Shown one piece after another: positions 5,090-5,461 of a stretch of 5,461 bases of DNA. Numbering within the stretch: the stretch's first letter is position 1; each line of letters opens with the position of its first letter. Position numbers and translations under genes: made by a program. The DNA is from Burkholderiales bacterium (lineage in GTDB: Bacteria; Pseudomonadota; Gammaproteobacteria; Burkholderiales; Burkholderiaceae_E): positions 1-5,461 of the forward strand of contig JAIYAG010000006.1 of assembly GCA_027489195.1 (NCBI GenBank), given 5' to 3'. The notes below the pieces were generated by a model that saw only the letters and a program-made list of their open reading frames with translations, ran no database searches and was not told the DNA's origin.

Positions 5090-5461
5090 ATGGCCGGCAG
5101 TGCTGGGCGGGAACGGATGTCGAGCGTCGACACCGCATGGCTGCGGATGGACCGCCCGAGCAACCTGATGATGATCGTCGGCATCGACGTGTTCGAGCGC
5201 CCGGTCGATTTCGAGGCCCTGCGTTCGGTGATCTCCGAGCGGCTGCTCGCCTTCGACCGGTTCCGCCAGCGGGTCGAGTACGACGCCTCGGGCACCGCCT
5301 GGTGGGTCGAGGACGATCGCTTCGATCTCGGCGTCCACCTGCAGCGTCACCGGCTGACCGGCGCGGGCACCGATGCGCAGCTCCAGGCCTTCGTCGCCGA
5401 GCTCGCGATCACCCCGCTCGATGCCGACCGCCCGCTCTGGCAATTCCACCTGGTCTCCAAC
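5090..5461 (+). CDS. Wax ester synthase/diacylglycerol acyltransferase (WS/DGAT), 3'-truncated by the window
   Basis: The frame is open from ATG 5090 to the window end, giving 124 residues with no stop. SSVDTAWLRMDRPSNLMMI (11-29) is the N-terminal signature of bacterial WS/DGAT enzymes, which transfer acyl groups from acyl-CoA to long-chain alcohols or diacylglycerol to make wax esters or triacylglycerol. FDRFRQRVEY (55-64) and PLDADRPLWQFHLV (109-122) are further family blocks. The HHxxxDG catalytic motif is expected shortly after the last visible residue and so is not seen. No signal peptide is visible; these enzymes act at the inner membrane face or lipid droplet. The start may be 5090 (GGAGG upstream) or 5117 (directly at the conserved N-terminus). 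It is divergent from the acyl-CoA-binding protein gene, which fits a shared acyl-CoA role. Confidence 0.88.
   Translation, partial: MAGSAGRERMSSVDTAWLRMDRPSNLMMIVGIDVFERPVDFEALRSVISERLLAFDRFRQRVEYDASGTAWWVEDDRFDLGVHLQRHRLTGAGTDAQLQAFVAELAITPLDADRPLWQFHLVSN

Noticed and set aside
4999..5295. N-terminal extension of the ACBP gene to a start near 5295
   Set aside because: The extra ~99 residues overlap the acyltransferase on the other strand and match no family; the ATG at 4998 has a good ribosome binding site and gives the standard ACBP N-terminus.

Overview
The window is a GC-rich stretch (very strong G/C at third codon positions) that reads as chromosome of a betaproteobacterium, most likely Burkholderiales. 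This rests on codon usage, a short PHA-granule-family protein, a TACAAT-type -10 element and the mix of gene families; no rRNA or other decisive taxonomic marker is present. It is densely coding: eight genes, two cut by the window edges, no gene-free stretch above 300 bases, and no tRNA, insertion sequence, CRISPR or phage gene seen.

Region 1 (1-4426, all + strand) looks like one tightly packed operon or two overlapping transcription units. It begins with the C-terminal two thirds of an enamidase-like amidohydrolase (the 6-oxo-1,4,5,6-tetrahydronicotinate hydrolase family). A TetR-family regulator with a NicS-like C-terminal domain follows, then nicotinate phosphoribosyltransferase (pncB), an LUD-domain LutC-like protein, and a D-2-hydroxyacid dehydrogenase of the glyoxylate/hydroxypyruvate reductase type. 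Two junctions are 4-base stop/start overlaps (ATGA for tetR/pncB, GTGA for lutC/dehydrogenase). The first three genes share a nicotinate theme: ring catabolism, a possible ligand-responsive repressor, and salvage of nicotinate into NAD. A TACAAT element inside the last codons of tetR suggests pncB may also be transcribed independently, possibly as a leaderless mRNA.

Region 2 (4469-4744, +) is a 91-residue PHA-system family protein with its own ribosome binding site, placed just after a perfect 9-bp GC hairpin that spans the dehydrogenase stop codon.

Region 3 (4741-5461) holds an acyl-CoA-binding protein on the minus strand, convergent with the PHA-system gene. The two share one CTAG tetranucleotide as their stop codons. 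Divergent from it, across a 91-base gap containing the only A/T-rich island nearby, starts a wax ester synthase/diacylglycerol acyltransferase that runs off the window. Regions 2 and 3 together suggest an acyl-CoA and storage-lipid neighbourhood.

No clearly unprecedented system is visible. The observations most worth follow-up are the nicotinate-themed gene set, the putative leaderless pncB promoter inside tetR, and the LutC homologue without LutA/LutB beside it but coupled to a 2-hydroxyacid dehydrogenase.
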